DNA from: Rhodospirillaceae bacterium UBA6608
Lineage (GTDB): Bacteria > Pseudomonadota > Alphaproteobacteria > Rhodospirillales_A > Casp-alpha2
Assembly: GCA_002433335.1 (NCBI GenBank)
Contig: DJHY01000279.1
Coordinates: 1-12,959, forward strand
Reading direction: 5' to 3'
DNA length: 12,959 nt
The first letter of the stretch is position 1, and every line of letters starts with the position of its first letter. Position numbers and translations under genes: made by a program. The notes beneath the pieces are model-generated. The model saw only the letters and a program-made list of their open reading frames with translations, was not told where the DNA came from and did no database searches. Of this stretch, positions 1-7,173 are shown one piece after another.

Positions 1-1085
<1,085 letters not shown>

Positions 1086-1091
1086 AGGGGG

Positions 1092-1120
1092 AATCTGGAG
1101 GTTAACGCCCGCAAGGTCAA
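1092..1120 (-). promoter_or_regulatory. Sigma70-type promoter for thiC
   Basis: On the minus strand a TTGACC box (1120-1115) is followed by 17 bases and a CAGATT box (1097-1092). An initiation site about seven bases further would be near 1085, the first base of riboswitch helix P1. The good -35 box, ideal spacing and match to the aptamer edge support the call; the -10 box is weak. Confidence 0.6.
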
Positions 1121-1192
1121 GGGATTCCACCCCGCCGCGCCGGCAAAACGCGCCATATCGCGCGATTTTTCAGATTCTGGTAAAATAGCGGG

Positions 1193-1690
1193 ATGAAAAA
1201 CCGGGTGATCACAATGGGGTATGGCTTGGCAGCAGCGGTGCTGGTGCTTTGCCTGACCGTGGCCGAACCCGCCTGGGCCGGGGATATCACCGGGCGGGCC
1301 TGCGTGATGGACGGTGACACCCTGATGATCGGCGGCAAGCGCCGTCATTCGAAATGCGTCGAGGGACAGATCGTCGATATCTGGGGCATCTCGGCCTTTC
1401 CCCTGGATCAGCTTTGCCCGCATCCGTCGGGCCAGATGGTTCGCTGCGGGCTGTTTTCGGCCTATCAGCTTCAGGAAAAGCTGAAGACCAGCGAAATTCG
1501 CTGCGAGGAAAAATCGACCAAGTTCGGCGGTATCATCGTCGCCCAATGCTTCCTGGATCAAGAAGACATCGGCCGCTACATGGTTTCGCACGGCTATGCC
1601 CGCGCCAATGGGGCGGAGACCGAACGCTATACCGGTCACGAGGCGCAGGCCCGGTCCCAGCGTCGCGGCCTGTGGGAAATGATCCAGTAA
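1193..1690 (+). CDS. Secreted SNase-fold (thermonuclease-like) protein, probably not catalytic
   Basis: The 165-aa protein has a signal peptide (KNR n-region, hydrophobic residues 10-24, likely cut after AWA at 29), so it should be exported. The rest resembles the staphylococcal nuclease family: VMDGDT at 38-43, VDIWGISAFP at 61-70, KFGGIIVAQCFLD at 110-122, DIGRYMVSHGYARA at 125-138, and a terminal E..AR....RGLW. Compared with the usual VRLWGIDAPE and YGR motifs, the arginine at 62 is Asp, the aspartate at 67 is Ser, the glutamate at 70 is Pro and the second arginine at 113 is Gly. The Asp-Gly-Asp metal-binding turn is kept. Six cysteines (37, 55, 75, 85, 104, 119) in the mature part could form disulphides. 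The start at 1193 is preferred to the ATG at 1214 because it supplies the basic n-region; no strong ribosome site is seen. Fold assignment is fairly sure, activity doubtful. Confidence 0.85.
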   Translation: MKNRVITMGYGLAAAVLVLCLTVAEPAWAGDITGRACVMDGDTLMIGGKRRHSKCVEGQIVDIWGISAFPLDQLCPHPSGQMVRCGLFSAYQLQEKLKTSEIRCEEKSTKFGGIIVAQCFLDQEDIGRYMVSHGYARANGAETERYTGHEAQARSQRRGLWEMIQ

Positions 1691-1701
1691 TCATTGTCTG
1701 C

Positions 1702-1730
1702 TGGTCAGGTTCATGGACCGCCCCTAAACT
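1702..1730 (+). promoter_or_regulatory. Weak candidate promoter for the fetAB pair (possible leaderless start)
   Basis: TGGTCA (1702-1707), a 17-base gap and TAAACT (1725-1730) each match the sigma70 consensus at four of six positions. Initiation seven bases on would fall at about 1737, the A of the fetA ATG. No purine-rich ribosome site precedes that ATG, which fits a leaderless message. The evidence is modest. Confidence 0.3.
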
Positions 1731-1736
1731 CATTTC

Positions 1737-2324
1737 ATGCTGACGATCCGCAATCTGCGCGCGCGCCATGTCGCGGTTGATGCGCTGGACTTGCAGGACG
1801 GTGAATGCTTCGCCGTCATGGGGCCCTCCGGCTCGGGCAAAAGCCTGATGCTGCGGGCCGTCGCCGACCTGGACCCGACCGAGGGCGAGGTCGCCGTTGA
1901 CGGACGCGAGCGGATGTCCATGACCGGGCCGGAATGGCGGCGGCAGGTGATGTACGTCGGTCCGGAATCCGGTTGGTGGGAAGACCGCGTCGCGGCCCAC
2001 TTCGAAGATCCTGATTCCGTCGTCGGCGTGTTGCAGCGTTTGGGCTTTCGCCCCGAAACCCTGAACTGGCCGGTGTCGCGCCTGTCGACCGGCGAACGCC
2101 AGCGCTTGGCCATCGCCCGGGCGTTCGACCGGGGCCCCCGCGTGCTGTTGATGGACGAGCCGACCGGCGCGCTGGATCAGCAATCGACGGCCATGGTCGA
2201 AGGCGTCATCCACGACTTTCTGATGGACGGCGGGATCGTTCTGATGGCGACCCATGAAAAGGCGCAGGCGACGCGCCTGGGCACGCGGTCGGCGATGATG
2301 ACGGACGGGAGGCTCGTGACATGA
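1737..2324 (+). CDS. fetA: ABC transporter ATPase, FetA (YbbL) type
   Basis: This 195-aa ATP-binding subunit should drive metal (iron) export together with the permease that overlaps its stop codon. Visible motifs are Walker A GPSGSGKS (29-36), signature LSTGERQR (116-123), Walker B VLLMDEP (136-142) with GALD after it, and the switch histidine in ATHEK (H173). It is short for an ABC ATPase, with almost nothing outside the core domain, as in the FetA family. The usual Q-loop glutamine after the first beta-sheet block is absent: the sequence reads YVGPESGWW at 73-81. No ribosome site is seen before the ATG at 1737, so translation may be leaderless. The ATGA overlap with the next gene implies translational coupling. 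The iron substrate is inferred from the FetB-like partner. Confidence 0.85.
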   Translation: MLTIRNLRARHVAVDALDLQDGECFAVMGPSGSGKSLMLRAVADLDPTEGEVAVDGRERMSMTGPEWRRQVMYVGPESGWWEDRVAAHFEDPDSVVGVLQRLGFRPETLNWPVSRLSTGERQRLAIARAFDRGPRVLLMDEPTGALDQQSTAMVEGVIHDFLMDGGIVLMATHEKAQATRLGTRSAMMTDGRLVT

Positions 2325-3130
2325 CGACCGAAGCGATCCCCCTGGCGCCGTTGGATCTGGCCTTGGCGGCCCTGCTGCTGGTCATCAACGGGGCGCTGTC
2401 GGTCTGGTTGAAGCTGGGCATTACCAAGGCGCAGGCCATCGCCGCGACCCGAATGGTGGTTCAACTGCTGCTGGTCGGTCTGGTGCTGAAGGCGCTGTTC
2501 GCCCATCAATCCCCCTGGCTGACCCTGACCGTCGTCGTCGTCATGGTCGGCTTCGCCGGGTACGAGATCATGAGCCGCCAGGAACGCAAGCTGACGGGCT
2601 TGTGGTCTTATGGCATTGGGGTGACGACGATGACCTTCGCCGCCGTCTCGGTGACGGTCCTGGCCCTATCGACGCAGCTGCGGCCCGATCCGTGGTGGGA
2701 TGCGCGCTACGCCATCCCCTTGTTGGGAATGATGCTGGGCAACGCCATGACGGGGATCAGCCTGGGCCTGAACAACCTGTTGAACGCCGTGACCCGCGAC
2801 CGTTGGGCGGTCGAGGCGCAGATCGCCCTGGGCTATCCCCGTCATGTGGCGATGCGCCCGTTCATCCGCCGCGCCCTGCGCAACGCTTTGATGCCGTCGA
2901 TCAATTCCATGTCGGCATCGGGGTTGGTGTTCCTGCCCGGCATGATGACCGGCCAAATCCTGGCCGGGCTTGATCCGATCGAGGCGGTGAAGTACCAGCT
3001 TTTGGTCATGTTCCTGATCGGCGGGGCGACGGGTATCGGCTCGGTCACCGCGATCTATGCCGCCGTCGGGCGCGTGACCGACGGTCGCCACCGCCTGCGG
3101 TTGGACCGCATCGCTGATTTGGACAACTGA
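2321..3130 (+). CDS. fetB: Iron-export ABC transporter permease, FetB (UPF0014/YbbM) type
   Basis: The 269-aa membrane protein has about seven hydrophobic segments (near residues 12-30, 42-60, 66-84, 96-118, 131-150, 200-220 and 228-250). It carries the family's conserved stretches LGMMLGNAMTGISLGLN (about 135-151), RRALRNALMPSINSMSASG (about 184-202) and FLPGMMTGQILAGLDP (about 204-219). Its length is close to the usual FetB size. In E. coli the FetAB pair exports iron and protects against peroxide stress; other UPF0014 members have been linked to other metals, so the substrate here is inferred. Its ATG lies inside the fetA stop region (ATGA overlap at 2321-2324), so the two subunits are surely co-translated. 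No cytoplasmic ATPase domain is fused. Confidence 0.9.
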   Translation: MTTEAIPLAPLDLALAALLLVINGALSVWLKLGITKAQAIAATRMVVQLLLVGLVLKALFAHQSPWLTLTVVVVMVGFAGYEIMSRQERKLTGLWSYGIGVTTMTFAAVSVTVLALSTQLRPDPWWDARYAIPLLGMMLGNAMTGISLGLNNLLNAVTRDRWAVEAQIALGYPRHVAMRPFIRRALRNALMPSINSMSASGLVFLPGMMTGQILAGLDPIEAVKYQLLVMFLIGGATGIGSVTAIYAAVGRVTDGRHRLRLDRIADLDN

Positions 3131-3181
3131 TTTTCTATTCCTCGTTTTCTCTTTCCCTCTCTTTCCTTGGATAGCCCGCTG
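3131..3181 (+). other. Pyrimidine-rich spacer before the dehydrogenase
   Basis: Nearly every base from 3131 to 3167 is C or T on the plus strand (for example TTTTCTCTTTCCCTCTCTTT), so no Shine-Dalgarno sequence can be present. Such tracts can serve as a loading site for ribosomal protein S1, or simply as a spacer; no hairpin terminator is visible. Confidence 0.5.
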
Positions 3182-4138
3182 ATGACCGAAAAGATCGTTT
3201 TCCTGGACCGCGACAGCCTTGCCCCCGGCACGGAGCTGCGCGTCCCTGGCTTCGCCCATGACTGGGTCGATTTCACCGATACCAAACAGGATCAGGCCGT
3301 GGCACGCATTGCCGGGGCGACCATCGCGGTTTCCAACAAGGTCAAGATCGGTGCTGCGGAAATGGACGCGGCCCCGGATTTGAAGCTGATCGCCGTCGCC
3401 GCCACCGGCACGGATATCATTGATCTGGCCGAGGCCAAGGCCCGCGGCATCACCGTCTGCAACGTGCAGGGCTATGCCGTGCGCTCGGTGCCGGAACATG
3501 TGTTCGGCCTGTTGCTGACCCTGCGCCGCCAGATCATCGGCTATCTGGCCGACGTCAAGGCGGGCAAGTGGCAGCAATCAGGGGCCTTCACTTTCTTCAC
3601 CCACGAGCTGCGCGATCTGTACGGATCGCGCTTGGCGATCGTCGGGCGCGGCTCGTTGGGGCAGGGCGTCGCGACCATCGCCAAGGGCTTCGGGATGGAA
3701 GTCGTGTTCGTCGGGCGCAAGGGCGATGCCAATCCGGAAGCGCCGCTGGTGTCCTGGGACGAAGCCCTGGAGACGGCGGACGCCCTCAGCCTGCATTGCC
3801 CGCTGACGCCGGAAACGCGGGGCTTGATCGGGCTGGCGGAATTCGAGCGGATGAAGCGCTCCGCCGTGGTCATCAACACGGCGCGGGGCGGGCTGATCGA
3901 CGAGGACGATCTGGTGACCGCGTTGGAACGCAAGCTGATCGCCGGGGCCGGGATCGACGTCGTCTCGTCGGAGCCGCCGCCCGCCGATCATCCGTTCATG
4001 GGGCTGGTCGGGCGACCGGATTTCATCCTGACGCCGCATACGGCATGGGCTGGAAACACCGCCCGCGAGGCGATGGTCGAACAGCTGATTTCGAATATCG
4101 AGAACTTCCACAAGGGGGCGCCGACCAACGTGGTCTGA
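3182..4138 (+). CDS. D-2-hydroxyacid dehydrogenase (glycerate/hydroxypyruvate reductase type)
   Basis: A 318-aa cytoplasmic oxidoreductase of the D-isomer-specific 2-hydroxyacid dehydrogenase family. An N-terminal substrate domain (KIVFLDRDSL...; AVAATGTDIIDL at 71-82; NVQGYAVRSVPEHVFGLLL near 94-112) precedes a Rossmann domain with GRGSLG at 155-160. The catalytic set is complete: R235 in NTARGG, E264 in VSSEPP and H286 in TPHTAW. The second beta strand ends VVFVGRKGD, with Gly-Arg where NAD-specific enzymes have an acidic residue, which suggests NADP(H) preference. The overall pattern is closest to glycerate dehydrogenases; the exact substrate cannot be read from sequence. An in-frame TTG at 3167 would add five residues, but the ATG at 3182 is the more usual codon; neither has a ribosome site. 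It follows fetB by about 50 bases of pyrimidine-rich DNA and ends 20 bases from a convergent gene. Confidence 0.9.
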   Translation: MTEKIVFLDRDSLAPGTELRVPGFAHDWVDFTDTKQDQAVARIAGATIAVSNKVKIGAAEMDAAPDLKLIAVAATGTDIIDLAEAKARGITVCNVQGYAVRSVPEHVFGLLLTLRRQIIGYLADVKAGKWQQSGAFTFFTHELRDLYGSRLAIVGRGSLGQGVATIAKGFGMEVVFVGRKGDANPEAPLVSWDEALETADALSLHCPLTPETRGLIGLAEFERMKRSAVVINTARGGLIDEDDLVTALERKLIAGAGIDVVSSEPPPADHPFMGLVGRPDFILTPHTAWAGNTAREAMVEQLISNIENFHKGAPTNVV

Positions 4139-4158
4139 CGGCGCGCCCTGTCGGGGGC

Positions 4159-4941
4159 TCAGTCCTTACGCCCGAAGAAGTCGGCGTCCGTGCCTGGGCG
4201 TTCGGCCACGTCGCGGCTGTCGCCGGGATCGGCGGATTGTCCGTTACTGCCCGGTGGGGCCCAGTCGCCCGGTTGGCCCGAGAACCCGTTGGCGCCCATT
4301 CCGGCCCAGGCCGGTCCCGCCGATTGCTTGGGATGGCGCAGGTCTTCGGGATGGCGATAGCCGCCGAAGAAGCGCGCGATGCCGCGCCAGATTTTCGGCA
4401 CCAGCCAGATCAGCAGCAAAGCGAACAGGCCCAGGCCGATCAGGAACGCGACCGGGTTGAACACGGCCAGCGCCATGCCGCCGAACACCAGGGCGTCTTC
4501 GAACAGGCTCATGAACCAGTTGGAAAACGGCTCGGGCGAGGTATTGATCACGGCCCGCGTGCCAGCCTTGGCCGCATGGCTGCCGGCGGCGATCATGCCG
4601 CCGCCCAGAAGGGCGATCGCCGTCTGCACTTCCTGGTTCATCACGTCGGTGCCGCCGACGGCGCCCGCTGCCATCAGCGCGCCCGCCGGGATGCGGATGA
4701 AGGTGTGGATCAGGTCCCAGATGGAATCCAGGCCGGGGATCTTGTCGGCGAAGAATTCGATGAAATACATCAGCGCCGCCGCCGCCAGGACCCAGGTCGA
4801 AGACAAGACGGCCATGTCGCTGGGAAGCGAGATAACGCCAAAGGCATCCAACCCGCCTAAGACCAGGACGGTCGCGTAAAGGTTCAACCCACTGGCCCAG
4901 GCGGAGCCCAGGGCGAGGGCGAGGGCGGTCAACGGTTCCAT
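4159..4941 (-). CDS. DUF4126 family integral membrane protein
   Basis: This 260-aa protein has about 190 residues of hydrophobic, Ala/Gly-rich helices followed by a polar Gly/Pro/Asp-rich tail (about 194-260) that looks disordered. Membrane segments are visible near 5-30, 45-65, 84-98, 107-125 and 148-183. The N-terminus (LALGSAWASGLNLYATVLVLGGL), the block KIPGLDSIWDLIHTFIRIPAG and the SHAAKAGTRAVINTSPEPFSNW stretch are typical of DUF4126, whose function is unknown. It starts 13 bases after the TerB-like gene's stop, with a weak AAAGG ribosome site, so the pair is probably co-transcribed. The stop lies 20 bases from the end of the convergent dehydrogenase, with no terminator hairpin evident. 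Family placement is firm; the role is not known. Confidence 0.85.
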   Translation of the reverse strand: MEPLTALALALGSAWASGLNLYATVLVLGGLDAFGVISLPSDMAVLSSTWVLAAAALMYFIEFFADKIPGLDSIWDLIHTFIRIPAGALMAAGAVGGTDVMNQEVQTAIALLGGGMIAAGSHAAKAGTRAVINTSPEPFSNWFMSLFEDALVFGGMALAVFNPVAFLIGLGLFALLLIWLVPKIWRGIARFFGGYRHPEDLRHPKQSAGPAWAGMGANGFSGQPGDWAPPGSNGQSADPGDSRDVAERPGTDADFFGRKD

Positions 4942-4954
4942 GGCGTGGGCCTTT

Positions 4955-5425
4955 TCATTCTTTCGGGTCGGCTTTCATGCCGTCGACGTACAACCCGCAA
5001 TCCTTCGGATCGATTCCCAGGCGGGAACACAGGCTGACGATTTCGATCTGCTCGATCATGCTGTCTTCGCCCTCGACCTCCAGAATGCCGATGCAGACGC
5101 GAAGGATCAGCGCCGCCGTTTCGGAGTCCTTGGCGACCGGCTCGATCCGTTTGAACGCGGCCTCGCGGCCCTCTTCGGAATCAGCCTGGATCGCGGTCGT
5201 GTAGTCGTTGAACAGATCGATGGCTTCGTGCGGGTCGAAGGCGTCCAGCTGTTTGATGGCGGCGATGATCTGGTCGAGCCGCATGCGTTCGGGAAAAGTG
5301 ACCTCGCCATCGGCGGCGCAGACCAGCGCCGCAGCCGACATCACGGCCTCCAGAAAGGGGCGGTTGCGATGCCGCGCCATCTGTTCCCGATAAAGATCGG
5401 TCAAGGTTTCAAGCACACCCGCCAC
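4955..5425 (-). CDS. TerB-like (tellurite-resistance family) helical protein
   Basis: The 156-aa acidic, all-helical protein has the TerB/DjlA-N type core: AAALVCAADGEVTFPERMRL at about 31-50, with the acidic metal-binding-like ADGEV turn, and a second similar half containing ILEVEGEDSMIEQIEIVSLC. No signal peptide or membrane segment is present, so it should be cytoplasmic, perhaps at the membrane with its DUF4126 neighbour. I chose the GTG at 5425 because GGGAGG (5439-5434) sits 8 bases before it; an upstream GTG at 5443 would overlap that site. The GGGAGG is also one arm of an 8-bp inverted repeat (see 5433-5487). Tellurite resistance itself should not be assumed: TerB domains occur in many general stress proteins. 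Fairly sure of the fold. Confidence 0.78.
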   Translation of the reverse strand: MAGVLETLTDLYREQMARHRNRPFLEAVMSAAALVCAADGEVTFPERMRLDQIIAAIKQLDAFDPHEAIDLFNDYTTAIQADSEEGREAAFKRIEPVAKDSETAALILRVCIGILEVEGEDSMIEQIEIVSLCSRLGIDPKDCGLYVDGMKADPKE

Positions 5426-5432
5426 GCCGGAA

Positions 5433-5487
5433 GCCTCCCGCACTGCCCATAGATCGATCGATTATCGGCAAGGCTCGCCCGGGAGGC
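5433..5487 (-). promoter_or_regulatory. Inverted repeat that overlaps the ribosome site of the TerB-like gene
   Basis: GCCTCCCG (5487-5480 on the minus strand) and CGGGAGGC (5440-5433) are perfect complements separated by 39 bases. The second arm contains the GGGAGG that would start translation of the TerB-like gene. A transcript entering from the hydrolase upstream could therefore hide the ribosome site, whereas one starting inside the loop would not. There is no U-run, so it is not a typical terminator. Function is inferred. Confidence 0.45.
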
Positions 5488-5508
5488 AACGGCTTATGAC
5501 GTGTCCCT

Positions 5509-6372
5509 TTATTCAGGGGACAAGGTGTTCAGGGTGTCGATCAGGGTATCGGCGAATTCCGTCGGGCTTTCGTACATCACCCAGTGCCCGGCCCCTTCGA
5601 TGATGTGGAAGGGCGCATTCGGCTGAAGGTTTCGTATGATGTCCCGCCGTTTCTCCAAGCCTTCGCGGCCCATCACCGTAATGTCGAATTCACCCCAGAT
5701 GCCGCCCATCGGGGCTTTGATCTCGGGCAGGGCCCGGTACAGGCGGTCGGTCAACGAGATCGGCCGCGACCGGATGCGACCCCGGTCCAGATTGTAGCGA
5801 TGCGTATGGATCGCGATGTCGTCGATCTTGGCGGGATCGTGGAACATCAGGATTTCCAGATTGCGGCGCTGCAGTTGATCGATTTCATGGTCGTTCATGC
5901 CGTCTTCGGCCAGGGCGGTGCCTTGGGGCGGGGCGTGCAGATTGCCGAACCCGCTGGCGCCGACGGCGACAAAGCTGCGGCAGGTATCAGGCGTCTTGGT
6001 GGCGACGACGCTGCTGATCAGGCCGCCGAAGGAAAAGCCGACCAAGTGGAATTTCTCGCCGGCGGGAAGCAGTTCGTTCAGACCCGCGACCAGGATGTCG
6101 GCGATGTCGTCGGGAGAGGTCGGCTTGGGCGGCGGCGCGCTGTCGCCGCAGCCGGGAATGTCCGGCGTCAACAGGGTGTATTTGCCTTCAAGCAGCGGAA
6201 TGGTTCGGTACCAATGGGTCCACGACCCCCAGCCGCCGTGCACCAGAACCAGCGTCGGGCCGCCGCTTCCCCATTTGTGCCAAACGGTCGGGCCGTTCGG
6301 TCCCGGCGTTTCCAAGCGTTGAGCCTTGGCGGCCATAGCCGCCACTTCCTTGCTGAGTGCTTCGTGGTCCAT
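5509..6372 (-). CDS. Alpha/beta-hydrolase fold protein
   Basis: A 287-aa soluble hydrolase with the full catalytic triad visible: nucleophile S114 in GFSFGG, acid D230 in WGEFD, and H263 in EGAGHWVMYESP. The oxyanion motif HGGWGS lies at 45-50 and the DIPGCGDS strand-loop at 71-78. The layout matches MhpC-like esterases and C-C bond hydrolases; a cap region lies at roughly 140-215. No signal peptide is present. The natural substrate cannot be deduced. No strong ribosome site precedes the ATG at 6372. It lies 51 bases downstream of the 112-aa unknown gene and about 80 bases upstream of the TerB-like gene, all on the minus strand, which is compatible with an operon. Confidence 0.9.
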   Translation of the reverse strand: MDHEALSKEVAAMAAKAQRLETPGPNGPTVWHKWGSGGPTLVLVHGGWGSWTHWYRTIPLLEGKYTLLTPDIPGCGDSAPPPKPTSPDDIADILVAGLNELLPAGEKFHLVGFSFGGLISSVVATKTPDTCRSFVAVGASGFGNLHAPPQGTALAEDGMNDHEIDQLQRRNLEILMFHDPAKIDDIAIHTHRYNLDRGRIRSRPISLTDRLYRALPEIKAPMGGIWGEFDITVMGREGLEKRRDIIRNLQPNAPFHIIEGAGHWVMYESPTEFADTLIDTLNTLSPE

Positions 6373-6423
6373 GGGAAAGAGAGGTCTTCTTTTTGTTCGT
6401 TCAAAGGCAGGGTGTCGGCGGGA

Positions 6424-6762
6424 CTAATCGTCCTCGGAAATGTGAATATACCCCCGTTCGATGGCGTGGGTCAGTTCCTCATAGGCCTTGCGTGCCTCTT
6501 CGTAAATATCGCGGTACTTGCGCAGGTTCGTAATCTCGGCGTCGGACGGGGCCTGACCGTCCGAGACATTGGAGATATTGAACGCAGCCTGAAGGTAGCG
6601 TCCGCGAAGGTGCGCCACGGCCCGTGCGAAGTTGATGACGCGGTCTTCGTTAATGTCGGGGATCAACGGCCCGATGATTTCCCGGTTGGCCTGGGAGATC
6701 AGCAATTCGGCCTTACGCAGAAAGGTTTGTTGGCGGCGCAGTTCTTCTTCGTAGGTGCTCAT
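6424..6762 (-). CDS. Uncharacterised 112-aa helical protein
   Basis: I do not recognise this protein. It is 112 aa, charged, apparently all-helical, with no membrane segment, signal peptide or cysteine. Visible parts are an N-terminal helix rich in Glu/Arg/Gln (YEEELRRQQTFLRKAELLIS), a central helix AHLRGRYLQAAFNIS and a C-terminal helix EEARKAYEELTHAIERGY ending in acidic SEDD. Coding character is supported by a strong AGGGGGA ribosome site about 7 bases before the ATG at 6762 and by codon bias like its neighbours. It could be a small regulator or a scaffold. A roughly 410-base leader without a convincing gene precedes it, and the hydrolase follows 51 bases later. Confidence 0.75.
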   Translation of the reverse strand: MSTYEEELRRQQTFLRKAELLISQANREIIGPLIPDINEDRVINFARAVAHLRGRYLQAAFNISNVSDGQAPSDAEITNLRKYRDIYEEARKAYEELTHAIERGYIHISEDD

Positions 6763-6943
6763 CCGGTGGTCCCCCTGGGTGTCCCCGGCCGGTCGACCGT
6801 CGGGACGTCGGGAAAGTGTAAGCGCAAAACGGGAGGATTGTCTTCATCCCCTATTCGACCGGCGCGTCGAACGCACAGCCGAACCGACGGGCGCGGCCGT
6901 GCCGATAGGGGCAGGAATATGGTGCCCCGCGAAGAGGATGCGG

Positions 6944-6961
6944 CGGACTGTGATCAGTCCG
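6944..6961. repeat. Perfect 7-bp inverted repeat (hairpin)
   Basis: CGGACTG-TGAT-CAGTCCG forms a perfect seven-pair stem with a four-base loop. It lies in the long leader upstream of the 112-aa gene and is not followed by a U-run on either strand, so it is not a typical intrinsic terminator. Confidence 0.6.
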
Positions 6962-7028
6962 TCGGGTGGGGGCCTTCCAACGGGTGGTCGTTTTCCCGCG
7001 GGGCGGCCGTTTGCCATGTCTGTGCCAT
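6954..7028 (-). CDS. Candidate 24-codon leader peptide ORF
   Basis: An ATG at 7028 is preceded by GGGAG (7040-7036) with a 7-base gap, good spacing for a ribosome site. The frame encodes MAQTWQTAAPRE followed by a His/Pro-rich end and stops at 6954, inside the CGGACTG/CAGTCCG hairpin. The placement of the stop codon in a hairpin is reminiscent of attenuation-type leaders, but no terminator with a U-run or run of regulatory codons is visible. Weakly supported. Confidence 0.2.
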   Translation of the reverse strand: MAQTWQTAAPRENDHPLEGPHPTD

Positions 7029-7133
7029 CAGTCATCTCCCAGTTGACCGGACGACCGGGGCAAGGTGCAGCCTAAGCCCCGTCGCCATGCTATCGTATGA
7101 GCATAGAAAGAATCTCATAACGAACTATTAAAT

Positions 7134-7162
7134 TCGATAATAAAATTCTCTCGAACGGTCAA
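7134..7162 (-). promoter_or_regulatory. Candidate promoter for the leader of the 112-aa gene
   Basis: TTGACC (7162-7157), a 17-base spacer and TATCGA (7139-7134) on the minus strand lie within an AT-rich stretch. The -35 box is good; the -10 box matches the consensus at only three positions. It would give a leader of about 365 bases before the 112-aa gene. Confidence 0.35.
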
Positions 7163-7173
7163 CCCAAGAAATT

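Larger units (their letters stand above)
6763..7173. other. Long non-coding interval with AT-rich edge, a hairpin and a candidate mini-ORF
   Basis: No full gene is supported between the 112-aa gene and the oxygenase stop. The right edge (about 7087-7173) is strikingly AT-rich compared with the window. On the minus strand it holds a possible promoter, a 24-codon reading frame with a ribosome site, and a perfect 7-bp hairpin (CGGACTG/CAGTCCG, 6944-6961). A 63-codon minus-strand frame (7035-6844), rich in Pro, Arg and Gly, is unlikely to be a protein because GGGAG abuts its ATG with no proper spacing. Confidence 0.6.

Noticed and set aside
2666..3577. 303-codon minus-strand open frame
   Set aside because: Antisense to fetB and the start of the dehydrogenase; Gln/His/Asp-rich shadow composition.
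3568..4860. 430-codon plus-strand open frame
   Set aside because: It overlaps the dehydrogenase in another frame and is antisense to the DUF4126 gene; Arg/Gly/Asp-rich with no motif.
5451..5466. GATCGATCGATT repeat
   Set aside because: Too short and simple to be more than a chance tandem tetramer; no further copies seen in the window.
6905..7050. Partial resemblance to a cobalamin riboswitch on the plus strand (GGAATATGGTG, later ACTGTGA)
   Set aside because: The B12-box core and the remaining conserved blocks are missing, and no plus-strand gene lies downstream.
5584..7131. 515-codon plus-strand open frame
   Set aside because: It runs antisense through the alpha/beta hydrolase and the 112-aa gene and matches no domain; the minus-strand genes have intact motifs and ribosome sites.
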